Source: Candidatus Hermodarchaeota archaeon (lineage in GTDB: Archaea > Asgardarchaeota > Hermodarchaeia > Hermodarchaeales > Hermodarchaeaceae). From it: a stretch of DNA of 5,894 bases. Numbering within the stretch: position 1 is the first letter of the stretch; each line of letters starts with the position of its first letter. Positions 4,664-5,894 of this stretch are shown piece by piece. The position numbers and the translations under genes were made by a program. The stretch is from NCBI GenBank assembly GCA_016840595.1, contig JAEOSA010000127.1:1-5894 (forward strand), in the 5' to 3' direction. The notes under the pieces were generated by a model, which was not told where the DNA came from, made no database searches, and saw only the letters and a program-made list of their open reading frames with translations.

Positions 4664-5894
4664 ATGAACATGACTGACGAACTGGATCTTGAAATTGTTG
4701 AAGGCTATCGGAAGGACCTAGCGAAACCAATGGCTGCGATGTTCAATTCCTGGGATGAATTGTGGCCTGGTGGGTTTACGCAGGGTGTGCCTATGACACC
4801 GGAGATGGTGGACAAGGATTTTGGGTCACAGCGAACGGTTGCGCAGCTGATTGCTTTGGATAAAACGACGAATGAAACGGTGGGCTATTGTTCCTTGTTG
4901 CAGCATTGGCGGGATAAGGAAGCAGCCTATATTGGGCTTCTGGGGGTTTCGCCACAAGCTTTGGGGAAGAAGGTGGGCAAACAGCTGCTGTTACGAAGTA
5001 TGGAGATAGCCACACAGAAAGGTTTTGAACGCGTGGACCTGCACACTTGGGCAGGGAACCTTCGGGCCGTACCCTTGTATAAGAAAATGGGATTAATGTG
5101 GGATCCCGAAGGCGAAGGGGTACACCTGCGAGGATACATTCCTGGAATCTTGAAGCATCCATTGTGTGCTCCTTTCTTTTCTGTCCATGATGCTCCTCTT
5201 GGGTGGTATGAATTCCAGCAACGGGACCTCGTCCAAGCACCGGATGATATGCAACAGAATGGTATGAAAGTCTTTTCGTATTCTTTCCAAGCTGATTCTG
5301 ATATATTGCAGGTAGTGGTTGATCGCTATGCTAGTGCTATCTCAGGGGTTGAGTATACCGTTGATGGTCAGCGATTGAAGGTGAATGCTCGGGTTAAAGA
5401 TCATTTGGTGTTCTGTGGAATTCCGTCTGAGTATCTCCTTGAAGTGGAAAATGGACTTTCTGAAGCCTGTTCAGTGTCGGTTCAGCTGGAAAGCTTTTCG
5501 GGATTGCATTTTCAGAGCAGTACTGAGCATTCGTTGGTTATTTCTCCGAATGAATCCACATCGATTGTAGTGCCATTTTCTCTTGATGCGACGACTCCGA
5601 TATTTCGTAAGGATTTCAAAAGTCCGGTGATTACAGCGAACCTCCAAATTAATGGTAAAAAAGCTCAGCTGCAAACTGGGTTGAAGATTCAATCCGCGGC
5701 AGAAATTCAACAGAAATTTGGGTATTGCCGAATTGTGCCAGGTAACAAAGTTGAATTTCCTGTCACGATACAGAATAACACTAAGCTTCCCCTCGTGGGT
5801 ACAATTCACTTTCATCTCCCAGATGCATCAATCAGTGTCACTCCAGTGGAAACTGACGTGAAACTCAAATCAGAAGGAGTGGCAGGTCTAACTA
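4664..5894 (+). CDS. GNAT-family acetyltransferase domain fused to beta-sandwich-like domains (3' end outside window)
   Basis: 410 codons are present and the frame is still open at the right edge. Residues about 10-155 are a GNAT fold, which transfers an acetyl group from acetyl-CoA to an amine. Motif A is YIGLLGVSPQALGKKVGKQLL (Y89 to L109, shown in part: Q98, G101, V104, G105). Motif B is GNLRAVPLYKKMGL, with N132, A135, Y139 and G143; Y139 sits where many GNATs have their general acid. After a linker containing GYIPGILKHPLCAPFF, residues about 219-345 and 355 onward look like Ig/NEW3-type sandwiches (LEVENG at 259-264; PGNKVEFPVTIQNNT from 359). No signal peptide or membrane segment is seen, so it should be cytoplasmic. 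An ATG six bases downstream (4670) is the alternative start: GTGAG at 4656-4660 lies 3 nt before the first ATG and 9 nt before the second, and an in-frame TAG immediately precedes 4664. The substrate is unknown. Confidence 0.85.
   Translation, partial: MNMTDELDLEIVEGYRKDLAKPMAAMFNSWDELWPGGFTQGVPMTPEMVDKDFGSQRTVAQLIALDKTTNETVGYCSLLQHWRDKEAAYIGLLGVSPQALGKKVGKQLLLRSMEIATQKGFERVDLHTWAGNLRAVPLYKKMGLMWDPEGEGVHLRGYIPGILKHPLCAPFFSVHDAPLGWYEFQQRDLVQAPDDMQQNGMKVFSYSFQADSDILQVVVDRYASAISGVEYTVDGQRLKVNARVKDHLVFCGIPSEYLLEVENGLSEACSVSVQLESFSGLHFQSSTEHSLVISPNESTSIVVPFSLDATTPIFRKDFKSPVITANLQINGKKAQLQTGLKIQSAAEIQQKFGYCRIVPGNKVEFPVTIQNNTKLPLVGTIHFHLPDASISVTPVETDVKLKSEGVAGLT

Noticed and set aside
4791..5240. 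A 149-codon open frame on the minus strand inside the acetyltransferase gene
   Set aside because: It is antisense to a well-supported GNAT domain, its translation is rich in Pro, Ser and Arg without domain-like pattern, and it has no upstream signals of its own.

Overview
The window holds two divergently oriented genes, both cut by the window edges, separated by a 427-bp spacer with many short symmetrical motifs. On the minus strand, one frame stays open from an ATG at 4236 to base 1 (1412 codons, no stop). It encodes a very large secreted surface protein. On the plus strand, an ORF from 4664 runs off the right edge (410 codons). It encodes a GNAT-type acetyltransferase domain followed by beta-sandwich-like domains.

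The window looks archaeal. The spacer carries several TATA-like boxes and no clear bacterial -35/-10 pair. The surface protein combines a signal peptide, an N-terminal jelly-roll-like domain, many N-X-S/T sequons and a long run of Ig-like repeats, which is typical of archaeal cell-surface proteins. The style recalls mesophilic Asgard-type or Thermoplasmata-type genomes, but nothing here fixes the phylum. No rRNA, tRNA, CRISPR array, insertion sequence or integrase was seen.

Layout: 1-1881 (minus) holds six Ig-like repeat units (the last one cut by the edge). Five consecutive intervals between equivalent codons measure 336, 339, 339, 339 and 339 bp. 1882-2481 holds two divergent units that look like older members of the series. 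2482-2736 is a further Ig-like region, 2737-3282 a beta-rich region of unknown type, 3283-3837 a jelly-roll-like domain, 3838-4167 a low-complexity and tyrosine-rich N-terminal part, and 4168-4236 the signal peptide. 4237-4663 is the divergent control region. 4664-5894 is the acetyltransferase fusion.

The surface protein probably projects a jelly-roll head from the cell on a stalk of Ig-like domains; its C-terminus and anchor lie outside the window. The acetyltransferase has no signal peptide and should be cytoplasmic. Nothing in the sequence ties the two functions together except the shared divergent control region. The most interesting signals are the mosaic, locally near-identical DNA inside the repeat array, four TGACCA-type sites flanking the putative TATA box of the acetyltransferase gene, and the GNAT plus beta-sandwich fusion.
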